From contig RAYF01000020.1 in assembly GCA_003611745.1 (NCBI GenBank), positions 1 to 64,000 of the forward strand: a DNA stretch of 64,000 nucleotides. Direction: 5' to 3'. Origin of the DNA: a bacterium D16-36 (GTDB lineage: Bacteria; Bacillota; Clostridia; Lachnospirales; Lachnospiraceae). The notes below the pieces were generated by a model that searched no databases, was not told where the DNA came from, and was given only the letters and a program-made list of their open reading frames with translations. This document shows positions 9,501-18,865 of the stretch, piece by piece; position 1 is the first letter of the stretch, and every line of letters starts with the position of its first letter. Made by a program: the position numbers and the translations under genes.

Positions 9501-12500
9501 ACCACTTTAACGATACAGAAAAGGTTTATGACAACAGTAAGACTATTGTTGATTTATTCCGGGAACAGGCACAGAAAACACCGGAAAATATGGCCGTTGT
9601 ATATGGCAATAGGAGCTATACCTATGCCCAGACGGACGAGATCACAGACCGCATTGCTGCCTATGTTTCAGGCCTTGGCATTGGCAGGGAGCAGGTGGTG
9701 TCAGTCCTGATCCCAAGATGTGAATATATGGCAATTGCCTCCCTTGGCGTGTCCAAAGCAGGCGCAGCATATCAGCCGTTAGATCCTTCTTATCCTAAGG
9801 AGCGGCTGGCATTTATGATGGAGGATGCAAATGCGCAGCTTTTGATTGCAGAGGAGGAACTTCTTTCGTTGGTTCCGGATTGGAAAGGAAAAGTGCTCCT
9901 GACAAAAGATATTATAAATCTGCCAGAGGGCGATAAGGCTCCTAAGCCGCCAAAGCCGGAGGATTTGTTTATCCTTCTCTATACCTCGGGTTCTACAGGG
10001 GTGCCAAAAGGCTGTATGCTGGAGCATAGAAATATTGCTGCATTTTGTGATTGGTACAGGGAGTTTTATCATTTATCGGAGGAAAGCCGTGTTGCGGCGT
10101 ATGCCAGCTATGGGTTTGATGCCAATATGATGGACATGTATCCTGCTCTGACGACAGGGGCGGGAGTCTGCATTGTTGAAGAGTCCATCCGGCTGGATTT
10201 AAATGCATTGAACCAATATTTCATGGAGCAGGGGGTTACCCATTCCTTTATGACGACACAGATTGGGCGGGCATTTGCCACAAGCATGAAGAATGATACG
10301 TTGAAATACCTGTCCATGGGGGGAGAAGCGCTGGTGCCTTTTGCACCAGAAGGCAGCACAGAATATTTTAATGTATATGGCCCTACGGAATGTACTATTT
10401 TTACAACGGCATATCCGCTCCATGAATATGAGGAGGAACCGCCGATTGGAAAGGCTCTGTCCAATTTGAAACTTTATATTTTGGACAGTTCGGGCAGAAG
10501 GGTTCCGGTAGGCGTGCCGGGTGAATTATGTATTTCGGGTGTTCAGGTATCCAGAGGTTACTTGAACCGGCCGGAAAAGACAGAGGAGGCTTATTCTGAA
10601 AATCCGTTCTGTAATCTGGAAGGATATGGCAGAATGTACCACACCGGGGATATTGTGCGTTTCCTGCCAGACGGAAATATCCAGTTTATCGGCAGGAGAG
10701 ACGGCCAGGTGAAGATTCGCGGTTTCCGTATTGAACTTACGGAGGTGGAAGAGATTATCCGAAGATTTCCGGGGATTCAGGATGCTGTCGTGGCAGCCTT
10801 TGACGAGCCGTCCGGCGGGAAATATATTGCCGCCTATGTGGTATCGGACCATACGGTAGATGTGGAAGCGCTGAATGCGTTTATTGAGGAGAGCAAGCCG
10901 CCTTATATGGTCCCGGCAGTAACCATGCAGATTGACAGGATTCCGTTAAATCAGAACCAGAAGGTAAATAAACGGGCGCTTCCTGTCCCGGAAAGGAAGC
11001 AGGAAGAGATGGTCCTGCCAAAAGGGGAGGTGCAGCAGAAAATCTTTGACTGTGTGGCAGAAGTAGTGGGGCACCAGCAGTTTGGCGTGACTACGGATAT
11101 CTATCATGCGGGGCTTACCTCTATTGGGGCAGTGAAACTGAATGTGATTCTCTCTGATGCCTTCGCTGGTGCGGTTATCCGCAATAAAGATTTAAAGGTG
11201 CATAATACGGTTGAAAAGTTAGAACAGTTTATCAAAGAAAGCAAAAAGGAAGAGAGCTTTGAGAAGCAGGAACTGTATCCTCTGACCCAGACGCAGAACG
11301 GTATCTTTGTGGAATGTGCGGCCAACACAGGAAGCACGATTTACAATATCCCATTTTTGTTCCGTTTGGGGGAGAAGGTGGATTTGCTGCGGTTAAAACA
11401 GGCGATTGAGGAAGCTGTAGAGGCGCATTCTTATATTAAGGCCACGCTGTGCATGGATGATAATGGCGATATCTGGCAAAAAAGGAACGATGACCTGCCT
11501 GTGGAGGTTGAGATACAGAAGGAACTGCACAGGGAGGAACTGGTAAAGCCGTATCAGATTCTTGGGGAGCAGCTATTCCGCATGAAACTGTATGATACGC
11601 CAGAGGGAAAATATTTCTTCATGGAATTCCACCATATCATCAGCGATGGGGAATCCTGCGGTATTTTCCTGAAAGATATAAATCTGGCATACAGCGGAGA
11701 GTCCATCAAAAAGGAAAAGTTCAGCGGCTATGAGGCAGCTATTGTGGAGCAGGAAGCATTAAAGGGACCAGAGTATGCCCTTGCCAGAAAATATTATGAT
11801 TCTGTCTTTGAAGGGTGCGATACGGATTTTCTTCCTGCAAAAGACCACAGGGGAGACGCACCGGGGCTTGGCATATACAAGAGAGCTGTCAAGGCAGATA
11901 TGGAAGCGCTGCATAAATTCTGTACAGAACAGAAAATTACGTTAAATACGCTGTTTACAGCAGCATTTGGCTTTGTGGCAGGGCGCCATGTCTATAAGGA
12001 TGAGGCAGTATTTACGACAATTTATAATGGCAGAAATGATTCCCGTCTGGTTTCCACTGTCAGTATGCTGGTTAAGACGCTTCCGGTTTATTGCAGCCTG
12101 GAAGGGGAAAAAGAGGTTGGGGCATATCTTCGGGAGACCGGGGAACAGCTTATAAACAGCATGAATGCCGATATCTATTCCTTTGCAGAAATCAGCCGGG
12201 CATATAATATTAAGGCGGATCTGATGTTCGCATTTCAGGGGGATAATTTCCGGTTTGGGGAAATCGCCGGAGAGAAAGCTGTTATGGAGGAACTTTCCCT
12301 AGATACGCCGAAAGCACCTCTGTCTATGGATGTAGTTGTGAATGGGGATGAAGTTTCTTATCAGGTAGAATACAGGAGTGATCTGTACGAGGAACTTACG
12401 GTTGCCGGATTTGTTGACAGCCTTATTATGGCAGTGCAGCAATTTCAGGAAAAGAAGCAGTTAAAGGAAGTTTCCATGGTAAGCAGTGAGGCGCGCCGTA

Positions 12501-15500
12501 AGCTTGTATCCTATAATGAAACGGATTATGAGGTGGAGCAGACCACGGCCAATATCCTGTTTGAGCGGCAGGCGGCGCTTTATCCAGACAGGGCGGCTGT
12601 GATTGCCTGCGGTGTAAGCCTTACATTCCGGGAACTGAATGAGAATGCCAACAAGATTGCGAACCATTTGCTGGATATGGGCTTATCAATAGAGCAGATG
12701 GTGGGCGTCATGCTGCCAAGGACGGTGGATGTGTATGCTGCAAGGCAGGGAATATTAAAAGCAGGCGGTGCATTTCTGCCGATTGACCCGGAATATCCAG
12801 ATGAGAGGATCAGTTATATCATGGAGGATTCTAGGGCAGAGTTTATCCTGATGCCTGAGGCGGTGGCGAAGGAACGTAAAGCGTTGCTTTCTAAGCTGTC
12901 GGCAAAGGTTCTGCTGATAGAGGAGCTTTTGGCGGAAGGCGGGAATAAGGAGAATCCTAAGGTGGATATCCATCCGGATAATCTCTGCTACTGCATTTAT
13001 ACTTCCGGTTCCACCGGAAAGCCAAAGGGCGTTATGATAGAACACCGGAACTTGGTGAACTATGTGGATGATAATCCCTACAATGTGGAGGTGCAGTCCT
13101 ATGTGTACAATGCTACGGTTTCCCTAGCATTTGCCGCCATCACTTTTGACGTGTCCATTTTGGAGGAGTGTATTCCGCTCTACCATGGAATTACGGTCTG
13201 CATGGCGAATGAGGAGGAAATCCACAATCCACTTGCCCTTTCCAAGTTGATTTTGGAAAATGGTGTGGATATGATGACTTGTACGCCGTCATTTTTGATA
13301 AATATTATTGATATGCCGGAGATGAAAAAAGCGCTGTCAGGGATTAAGGTGTTTAATGTGGGCGCTGAGGCATTTCCAGAAGCCCTCTACGAAAAGATTA
13401 GGGCGCTGGGGACAGATGCAATCATATACAATGGGTATGGCCCTACGGAGACAACGATTGGCTGTGCCTTTGACCAGGTGACGGGGGATAAGATTACCAT
13501 AGGGAAGCCTATGGCAAATATTAAGATGGTGATGATTGATAAGTACCGCAACCTTTTGCCTGCCGGAGTGCCGGGAGAACTCCTGATTATTGGAAACGGC
13601 GTAGGCAGGGGATATGTGGGCAAGCCTGATATGACGGCGGACAAATTTATCCAGTTTGAGGGGAGGAATGCGTACCGCAGCGGTGATTTGGCGAAATGGA
13701 ACCATCATGGGAAAATTGAATTTATGGGGCGCATGGATAATCAGGTCAAGCTGCGCGGCCTCAGGGTAGAATTAGATGAGATTGAAAATGTCATGAACCA
13801 GTACCCGACCGTGAAATCCAGTGTAGTTCTTGTGAAAGAGAAGGATTCTAACCAGTTCCTGTGCGGTTATTTTGTGGCAGAGAGCCAGGTGGAAAAACAA
13901 AAGTTAACCAGTTTTATGCAGAAATACCTGACGCCTTATATGGTGCCAAGTGTTCTCATGCAGCTTGAGGAACTGCCGCTTACGAATAATGGCAAGGTAA
14001 ATAAGAGTGCTTTGCCGGAGCCAGAGTATAATGTGGAGAATAAAAATTATGTGAAGCCGCAGACAGAGCTGCAGCGCAGGCTCTGTGAAATCTTTGAGAT
14101 GGCATTGGGTGTGGAACAGATTGGAATTGAAGATGACTTCTTTGAAAATGGCGGGACTTCTTTGTCGGCCTCTAAAGTGGCAATGAAGTGCATGAGCGCA
14201 GGAATTCAGGTATCTTACGCTGATTTGTTTGATTATAAGACGCCGCTTGATTTGGAACGCCATATCTGTGAGGTGCAGCAAAAGGCTGCCGGGACAGGAG
14301 AGAGTGAGGAAAGCCGGGAAGGACAGGGTTCTTTAGGCCAGGTGTTAAGCCACAATGTTGTGGAATATGTAGATGATATACAGCCTTCTGCCCTTGGGGA
14401 TGTTTTGCTGACGGGTGCAAATGGTTTCCTTGGTGCACATATTTTAAAGAATATGATTGACAGTGAGGATAATATTATTTATTGCCTGATACGCAAAGGA
14501 AAGGCATCTTCTCCGGAGAAACGGTTAAAGAATATGCTGGCATATTATTTTAACAATCCTTATGAGGAACTTTTTGGCAGCCGTATCCGCATCATCGAAG
14601 GTGATATTACGGAAGAGGCTGATGTGGAGGCACTGGGGCAGTATGATTTCGGCAGGGTGATTAACTGTGCGGCATGTGTCAAGCATTTTTCTGCAGACGA
14701 TACCTTAGAGCAGGTAAATTATCAGGGTGTTTTGAACCTGATCCATCTGTGCAGCAGGACAGGGCGTGAGTTAATCCAGATTTCTACGGTGAGCATTGCC
14801 GGGGAAAACGTGGAAGGGAAGTTCCCGAAGGAGAAGAGGCTCCACGAGAATGAACTGTTTTTCGGGCAAAGCCTTTCCAATAAATATATTGACACAAAGT
14901 TCCGTGCAGAGAAGGCAGTGCTGGAGGCTGTGGCAAAAGGGATGAAGGGTAAGGTAATCCGTGTCGGCAACCTGATGAGCCGTGTCAGTGACGGGGAATT
15001 CCAGATTAATTCGGTCACAAATGGCTTTATGCGTACTCTCCGCGGATATGTAGCGCTGGGTAAATTCCCGGTATCCATGCTGGATATGCCTACGGAATTT
15101 TCACCGATTGACTCCACGGCAGAGGCGATTGTCAAACTGGCTTCTGTCAAGGGGGGCTTTAGCGTGTTCCATGCTTACAGCAGCTATTTAATCCAGATGG
15201 CAGATGTAATTTTGCAGATGAACCAATCGGGGATTCCTGTTGAGACAGTCAGTGACAGGGAGTTTGGCCAGTCACTTTCAAAGGCTCTGGAAAATGAGGA
15301 TAAGAATGAGCTGATAGCCGGGCTGATTGCCTATGCGTCTGGTGATGATGCCGGCAGCAGCGTATACATTGACGGGGATAACAGTTTTACCACAAAAGCC
15401 CTGTACCGCCTTGGCTTTAAGTGGCCTATGCCGGATGGGAATTACCTGAAACATGCCATAGAGGCCTTGGAGACATTGGGATTCTTTGATGGAAGGATAG

Positions 15501-15505
15501 GTTGA
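6527..15505 (+). CDS. Trimodular NRPS, A-T-C-A-T-C-A-T-R, reductive release
   Basis: A 2992-residue non-ribosomal peptide synthetase. Order by motif: A1 with YTSGSTGKPKG (about 133), T1 FKLGGDS (about 503), C1 HHIVFDG (about 695), A2 YTSGSTG (about 1151), T2 with GLTSI (about 1528), C2 HHIISDG (about 1701), A3 YTSGSTG (about 2157), T3 NGGTS (about 2541). A terminal thioester reductase has GANGFLG (about 2630) and the SDR pair YIDTK (about 2787). The C-domain HHxxxDG motifs are intact. Release is therefore expected by NAD(P)H reduction to an aldehyde, since no thioesterase is present. A1 lacks the FDxS aspartate that normally binds the substrate amino group (the site reads PMSFVV), so a non-amino carboxylic acid starter is possible. 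A2 and A3 keep it (FDANMM, FDVSIL). I could not assign substrates. MATE transport follows 39 nt downstream. Confidence 0.95.
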   Translation: MNFLDEFQYTVYKYPDRPAVADYNGERVTTYRELYTLGCKIAAKLRESGDISGKAVMVCMGRRMEYVAAEIGILMCGAAFVPVLPEYPKERIQFIWEDCQATAKIDEDWLSDIESYDPAEPDAVSGRDCAMIIYTSGSTGKPKGIVHSMASFTQGVRRSRNLTGLDENDVWGATAPMSFVVLVTEYFNVLSGGGCTHILPEDARRDVRLLEDYFAEKEITCAFISPQMLRFFKNKDKSLKKVFTGSERVSMLAGDGYELYNIYGCSETASLVSTYKIGEAVENTPIGKPAEGLTFFLLDEEGREVAEGEEGELCIQGILADGYLNLKEQSECTFVKQEDGTVLLHTGDMVRKLPDGNYIYINRKDWMVKINGQRVETGEIELRMASMPEIDNVVVKAFEDENGQNYLCGYYVPKQEVMPEQIRAYLKEWLAGYMIPRFFKRLDSLPKNANGKLDRAALLPPGMEEYKAEYREPENETERSICNSFEKILHCGAVGIDDDFFKLGGDSINVLKLAEDLDESALTPEMVLVGRTPKKIAALLAEGREKYGIHIKEGSEPLQDKRCAEAVMKEGAEYPLTDSQMGVYLECINYPETTMYNIPMCCELPAGLDGERFRDAVKKAVAMHPAFGVNIALSKGTPVMCIHPEFLRAEVGEWETEDIEAVKRTFVRPFRLEGEPLYRMALYHNKEHYYFLFDVHHIVFDGTSVKVFLDEISQLYQGGNPKAEEISLMDLSAYEETLAETPQYQAARDYFREKLSGEDFGEALIKDYKKKEAGVQSREVRLALDEEFSCMAVEQFTRQKGISENTLFLGAFSYALGKYSGENKSLFCTVNNGRHRVDMAESVGMFVRTLPIYQSWKEDVSVEGYLQGFQKNFYEVMGHDCISFAELAGTYGISSDILFVYQGEMFSGLVFDSKKYAAEPISTGDVQADVSVMVMKSRQGYEVSLEYRKDFYREETARGLLGMFLQTLKGMLSCERLGQISLVSELDIQMLDHFNDTEKVYDNSKTIVDLFREQAQKTPENMAVVYGNRSYTYAQTDEITDRIAAYVSGLGIGREQVVSVLIPRCEYMAIASLGVSKAGAAYQPLDPSYPKERLAFMMEDANAQLLIAEEELLSLVPDWKGKVLLTKDIINLPEGDKAPKPPKPEDLFILLYTSGSTGVPKGCMLEHRNIAAFCDWYREFYHLSEESRVAAYASYGFDANMMDMYPALTTGAGVCIVEESIRLDLNALNQYFMEQGVTHSFMTTQIGRAFATSMKNDTLKYLSMGGEALVPFAPEGSTEYFNVYGPTECTIFTTAYPLHEYEEEPPIGKALSNLKLYILDSSGRRVPVGVPGELCISGVQVSRGYLNRPEKTEEAYSENPFCNLEGYGRMYHTGDIVRFLPDGNIQFIGRRDGQVKIRGFRIELTEVEEIIRRFPGIQDAVVAAFDEPSGGKYIAAYVVSDHTVDVEALNAFIEESKPPYMVPAVTMQIDRIPLNQNQKVNKRALPVPERKQEEMVLPKGEVQQKIFDCVAEVVGHQQFGVTTDIYHAGLTSIGAVKLNVILSDAFAGAVIRNKDLKVHNTVEKLEQFIKESKKEESFEKQELYPLTQTQNGIFVECAANTGSTIYNIPFLFRLGEKVDLLRLKQAIEEAVEAHSYIKATLCMDDNGDIWQKRNDDLPVEVEIQKELHREELVKPYQILGEQLFRMKLYDTPEGKYFFMEFHHIISDGESCGIFLKDINLAYSGESIKKEKFSGYEAAIVEQEALKGPEYALARKYYDSVFEGCDTDFLPAKDHRGDAPGLGIYKRAVKADMEALHKFCTEQKITLNTLFTAAFGFVAGRHVYKDEAVFTTIYNGRNDSRLVSTVSMLVKTLPVYCSLEGEKEVGAYLRETGEQLINSMNADIYSFAEISRAYNIKADLMFAFQGDNFRFGEIAGEKAVMEELSLDTPKAPLSMDVVVNGDEVSYQVEYRSDLYEELTVAGFVDSLIMAVQQFQEKKQLKEVSMVSSEARRKLVSYNETDYEVEQTTANILFERQAALYPDRAAVIACGVSLTFRELNENANKIANHLLDMGLSIEQMVGVMLPRTVDVYAARQGILKAGGAFLPIDPEYPDERISYIMEDSRAEFILMPEAVAKERKALLSKLSAKVLLIEELLAEGGNKENPKVDIHPDNLCYCIYTSGSTGKPKGVMIEHRNLVNYVDDNPYNVEVQSYVYNATVSLAFAAITFDVSILEECIPLYHGITVCMANEEEIHNPLALSKLILENGVDMMTCTPSFLINIIDMPEMKKALSGIKVFNVGAEAFPEALYEKIRALGTDAIIYNGYGPTETTIGCAFDQVTGDKITIGKPMANIKMVMIDKYRNLLPAGVPGELLIIGNGVGRGYVGKPDMTADKFIQFEGRNAYRSGDLAKWNHHGKIEFMGRMDNQVKLRGLRVELDEIENVMNQYPTVKSSVVLVKEKDSNQFLCGYFVAESQVEKQKLTSFMQKYLTPYMVPSVLMQLEELPLTNNGKVNKSALPEPEYNVENKNYVKPQTELQRRLCEIFEMALGVEQIGIEDDFFENGGTSLSASKVAMKCMSAGIQVSYADLFDYKTPLDLERHICEVQQKAAGTGESEESREGQGSLGQVLSHNVVEYVDDIQPSALGDVLLTGANGFLGAHILKNMIDSEDNIIYCLIRKGKASSPEKRLKNMLAYYFNNPYEELFGSRIRIIEGDITEEADVEALGQYDFGRVINCAACVKHFSADDTLEQVNYQGVLNLIHLCSRTGRELIQISTVSIAGENVEGKFPKEKRLHENELFFGQSLSNKYIDTKFRAEKAVLEAVAKGMKGKVIRVGNLMSRVSDGEFQINSVTNGFMRTLRGYVALGKFPVSMLDMPTEFSPIDSTAEAIVKLASVKGGFSVFHAYSSYLIQMADVILQMNQSGIPVETVSDREFGQSLSKALENEDKNELIAGLIAYASGDDAGSSVYIDGDNSFTTKALYRLGFKWPMPDGNYLKHAIEALETLGFFDGRIG

Positions 15506-15544
15506 AAAAACAGCATTTTTCATTTTGCAGAATGGGGAATATAA

Positions 15545-17302
15545 ATGGAGAGAAACGCATTTCTGATTAACAGGAAAATACATCAGTATATTCTGCCGGG
15601 CGTGCTTATGACGGTTGCCATGCAGCTTGGCAACGTGGTGGATGGCATGATTGTCGGCAACCTCCTTGGGGCGGACGCAATGGCGGCGATTGAGATTGCC
15701 ATGCCGGTATTGCTGCTGCTTCAGATGCCGGCGATGACGCTCGCGATGGGAGGGGCAGCAGAGGCGGCAGTTCTTTTGGGGAAGAGGGATATGGAAAAGG
15801 CAGGCGGGGTATTCAGCGCTTCGCTGGCGGCGGGAATTGCAGTGTCGTTGCTTTTCATGCTGTTTACCCCGTTCCTTCCAAAAACTTTAGCGCTGGCGCT
15901 TTCTGGGAATGAAGCGCTGGCAGCCCTTGCCTGCCCGTATATTATGGTGAATTTTGGGGGGATTCCGATTCTGACGGCTGCTATTATATTCTGTTATTTT
16001 ATGAATGCAGATAACCATCCCCAGTTAGGCAGCATGCTTTTTATCATTGCAAATATAGTGAACCTGCTGCTGGATTTTGTGTTTATTAAAGGATTGCGTA
16101 TGGGGATGGCAGGAAGTGCCCTTTCTACAGTGGTAGGCTATCTGGCAGGAATGGTGACAGTAGTGTTTTATTTCCGTTCCAAAAACCGGATGCTGCATTT
16201 GCAGAAACCGGGCAAAAACCTGTTTCGGTATGCCGGGCAGGCGGCGAGGGCAGGGATTCCCAGTGCAGCTTTTACGTTGATGTCTGCACTCAAATCCGTT
16301 ATCGTGAATTCTGCTATTGTAAGGGTTTTGGGAAATGATTCTATGGCAGTCTATTCTGTCTGTGCCAATGCCGTGCTGATTGCAGAATTGTGTGTGGGAG
16401 GCATCATTGGGTTGATCCAGAATATTGCAGGCATACTGTATGGGGAGCGGGATTATTTTGGAATCCGTACCCTGTGCAGGAGGGTTTTGGCTTACAGTTA
16501 TCTTGCGATTGCAGGGCTGCTTTTGGTATTTCTTGCCGTACCTCAGGTGATTGCAGGGCTGTTTGGAATTACAGGGGGAGACATGCTTGGGCTCTGTAAG
16601 ACGGCTTTGCGCATATTTGCCTGCAGCTTCCCATTTTATGTGTACAACAAGTTTTTGATGTCTTATTACCAGACAATCCTGCAGCCGGGATTATCTACGG
16701 TGGTTACGGTGCTACAGGGGTTTCTGGTGATTGTGCCGTTTTCCCTTATCGGAATCTTTTTGTGGAGGCTTCCCGGCGCATGCCTGATGGCGGTGGCAAG
16801 TGAGGCGGTTACCATTCTGCTTAGCTTCCTGTACCGGTTTTGGGGACAGCACAGGGGAAGGTTTGTGGCAGGGGGCGTCTATATGCTTCCCGAGGTCAAA
16901 GATGAAAAATTCTTAGACTGTTCCATAGGGAATGACATAGAGGAAGTCGTAGCCTTCCGGGACAGGCTTCTGCTGTTCTGCGCAGACAACCACATTGCGG
17001 AGCGGGAAGCTAAGATTCTTGGTCTTGCCGTAGAGGAGCTTGCTGTCAATATCGTGCAGTATGGCTACCGGGGCTCTCCAAATTATATGGATATCAGTTT
17101 TACGGTTCAGGACGATAAATATATTTTGAGAATCCGGGATGACGGCGTCCCTTTTAACCCATTGGAATATAAGGAGCAGGAACAGCACGTGACATTGGGC
17201 GGGATCCCATTGTTAAAAAAGCTTATATCGGATATTCAGTATACGAGGGTGTTAAATATGAACAATACAGTGGTAGAACTACATATGATGCTAAAAACAT
17301 AG
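15545..17302 (+). CDS. MATE-family transporter fused to an RsbW-like ATPase domain
   Basis: The first roughly 440 residues form a multi-pass membrane protein of MATE type, with the N-terminal GNVVDGMIVGNLLG region, repeated hydrophobic helices and the internal duplication expected of the family. The C-terminal part (about 450-585) is a soluble GHKL ATPase of the anti-sigma/serine-kinase type. It has an N-box EELAVNIVQYGY, a G1-like IRDDGVPFNP and a G2-like GGIPLLKKL. Membrane transporters do not normally carry such a domain, and it closely parallels the stand-alone RsbW-like protein at 25310-25717. The likely role is export of the NRPS product, or self-protection, with output tied to the partner-switching proteins of the same island. 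It starts at an ATG after TGGGGAAT and probably shares the NRPS1 transcript. Confidence 0.9.
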   Translation: MERNAFLINRKIHQYILPGVLMTVAMQLGNVVDGMIVGNLLGADAMAAIEIAMPVLLLLQMPAMTLAMGGAAEAAVLLGKRDMEKAGGVFSASLAAGIAVSLLFMLFTPFLPKTLALALSGNEALAALACPYIMVNFGGIPILTAAIIFCYFMNADNHPQLGSMLFIIANIVNLLLDFVFIKGLRMGMAGSALSTVVGYLAGMVTVVFYFRSKNRMLHLQKPGKNLFRYAGQAARAGIPSAAFTLMSALKSVIVNSAIVRVLGNDSMAVYSVCANAVLIAELCVGGIIGLIQNIAGILYGERDYFGIRTLCRRVLAYSYLAIAGLLLVFLAVPQVIAGLFGITGGDMLGLCKTALRIFACSFPFYVYNKFLMSYYQTILQPGLSTVVTVLQGFLVIVPFSLIGIFLWRLPGACLMAVASEAVTILLSFLYRFWGQHRGRFVAGGVYMLPEVKDEKFLDCSIGNDIEEVVAFRDRLLLFCADNHIAEREAKILGLAVEELAVNIVQYGYRGSPNYMDISFTVQDDKYILRIRDDGVPFNPLEYKEQEQHVTLGGIPLLKKLISDIQYTRVLNMNNTVVELHMMLKT

Positions 17303-17360
17303 AAATAATGCCGGCATTACACAGAATTGTTTATAGGGTGGCAAAATTTCCAGAAATTTC

Positions 17361-17391
17361 TTGATTTGTTTATGGGTGGATATGGTATAAT
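17361..17391 (+). promoter_or_regulatory. Promoter of the kinase/NRPS2 transcript
   Basis: TTGATT at 17361-17366 and an extended -10 TGGTATAAT (TATAAT at 17386-17391) are separated by 19 nt. The spacing is long, but the TG extension compensates. A small hairpin (GCCGGA-loop-TCCGGC, about 17457-17474) lies in the leader before the histidine kinase. Confidence 0.55.
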
Positions 17392-17510
17392 TTCTTCTAT
17401 CGTTTCAGGGTCTTGAATAAGGCTGCAATATTTTTATATATTATGATTAGTGGAGCTGCCGGATTCTGTCCGGCGTTCAGTTCCAAGATGAGGAGGAAAT
17501 AAGGCGAATT

Positions 17511-18863
17511 ATGTTAGGAGGATCTGTATATATCGCATTTATCCGGTTTGCAATCAGTCTCGCAGGAGTAGTCTTGTTGTTTTCCGGAATTGCTAAATCC
17601 CGGTTTGACAGAAAAAGGACTATTATATATTATACATGCTTTTGTACGGTGGTGTCTGCTTTAGGATGTATCTGGTATGTGCTGGATTGGGAAAGCTGTG
17701 TGCGGATGGTGGCGTTTACAATGTACATATGCTTTATTGGGTTTGCCATATGGATTAGCAGGGATGCCTTCTACCTGTCAGTGTATAAGCTGGCATTGAT
17801 TTTTTGGTTTATGGCGGTATTTTTGATTGCCGGGTTGGAGATTTCCATGATCTTTTTCGACAGAAACGTATGGGCTGATATTATTGCGCGTGTTCTGATA
17901 ATTGGTCTGATTGCATGCCTGCTCTACAAATATGTATGGGACTCCATTCAGGGATTTGGAGACTACATAGAGAAAGAGGCAGATAAATTTAGTGTGGCAG
18001 TTATGCTTATTTGTATTTTGCTGGGAATTGGCTACATTCTTAATCCGGGGCTGAACAGGGAAATGACTTTTTATCGTCTTTTTCAGATTATAGTCAATGT
18101 TATCCTGACAGGAACCCTGCAGCTTCTGATATTCCGTTTTTATTGCCATATTGGCAATGAGAGGGAATACGAGAGGGAAAAGCAGATGATGCAGATGAAT
18201 TATAGGCTTTTGGAACGGCAGTTGGAGATTCTGGAAGAATCTGTGAAATCCGGTAGGCGAATACGCCATGATGCAAGGCACCATAATGCAGTTATAGCAG
18301 AGTATGCACGCAGGGGACAGAGAGAAGAATTACTGCAGTATCTGAAAGAGTATGAGGAAGAGATTGCACAGGGCGCACCGGAAATAATATGCACCAATAC
18401 TGCGGTGAACAATATTCTGGCAGCATATACCAGAAAAGCGAAAAGTGAGGGAATTGAGGTTACGCTGGATGTGGAAATTGGTAAAAACCTGATGTTTTCA
18501 AGTCTTGATTTGGTGGCAATTTTAGCCAATGCTTATGAGAATGCAATCTATGCCTGCATGGAAGTGAAAAAGCATTCGGATGGACGGGAATGTTTCATCC
18601 ATCTGAGGCTTATAAAAAGGAAAAATAAACTGATTATTTCCTGTAGTAATACCTGTCTTATGGATGCTAAATTAAAGGATGGAAAGCCGAAATCGGAATT
18701 TACAGGCGGCATTGGGGTCTTAAGCATTATCCGTACTGCTGAGAAGTACGGTGGGGAATATGATTTTAAAAATGAAAAGGGCGTGTTTGTTTTTCGCCTG
18801 ATTATGAATGTAGAGCCTGTTTGCAGGGAAGGGGACGGGAGTTACGGAAAGGGGAGTGGCTAA
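17511..18863 (+). CDS. AgrC-type sensor histidine kinase (GHKL)
   Basis: The 450-residue protein has about six hydrophobic segments in residues 1-215, then a coiled linker (YEREKQMMQMNYRLLERQLE). The phosphoacceptor region is RRIRHDARHHN, with the histidine near residue 252. A C-terminal GHKL ATPase follows, with N-box LANAYENAIYA and a glycine-rich TGGIGVLSI. This is the layout of AgrC/VirS-like kinases that sense peptides or other small signals at the membrane. No agrB/agrD gene lies nearby, so the signal is unknown. An NRPS product is an attractive guess only. AGGAGG lies 14 nt before the ATG, and AAGG lies closer. The LytTR regulator follows directly. Confidence 0.9.
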   Translation: MLGGSVYIAFIRFAISLAGVVLLFSGIAKSRFDRKRTIIYYTCFCTVVSALGCIWYVLDWESCVRMVAFTMYICFIGFAIWISRDAFYLSVYKLALIFWFMAVFLIAGLEISMIFFDRNVWADIIARVLIIGLIACLLYKYVWDSIQGFGDYIEKEADKFSVAVMLICILLGIGYILNPGLNREMTFYRLFQIIVNVILTGTLQLLIFRFYCHIGNEREYEREKQMMQMNYRLLERQLEILEESVKSGRRIRHDARHHNAVIAEYARRGQREELLQYLKEYEEEIAQGAPEIICTNTAVNNILAAYTRKAKSEGIEVTLDVEIGKNLMFSSLDLVAILANAYENAIYACMEVKKHSDGRECFIHLRLIKRKNKLIISCSNTCLMDAKLKDGKPKSEFTGGIGVLSIIRTAEKYGGEYDFKNEKGVFVFRLIMNVEPVCREGDGSYGKGSG

Positions 18864-18865
18864 GC

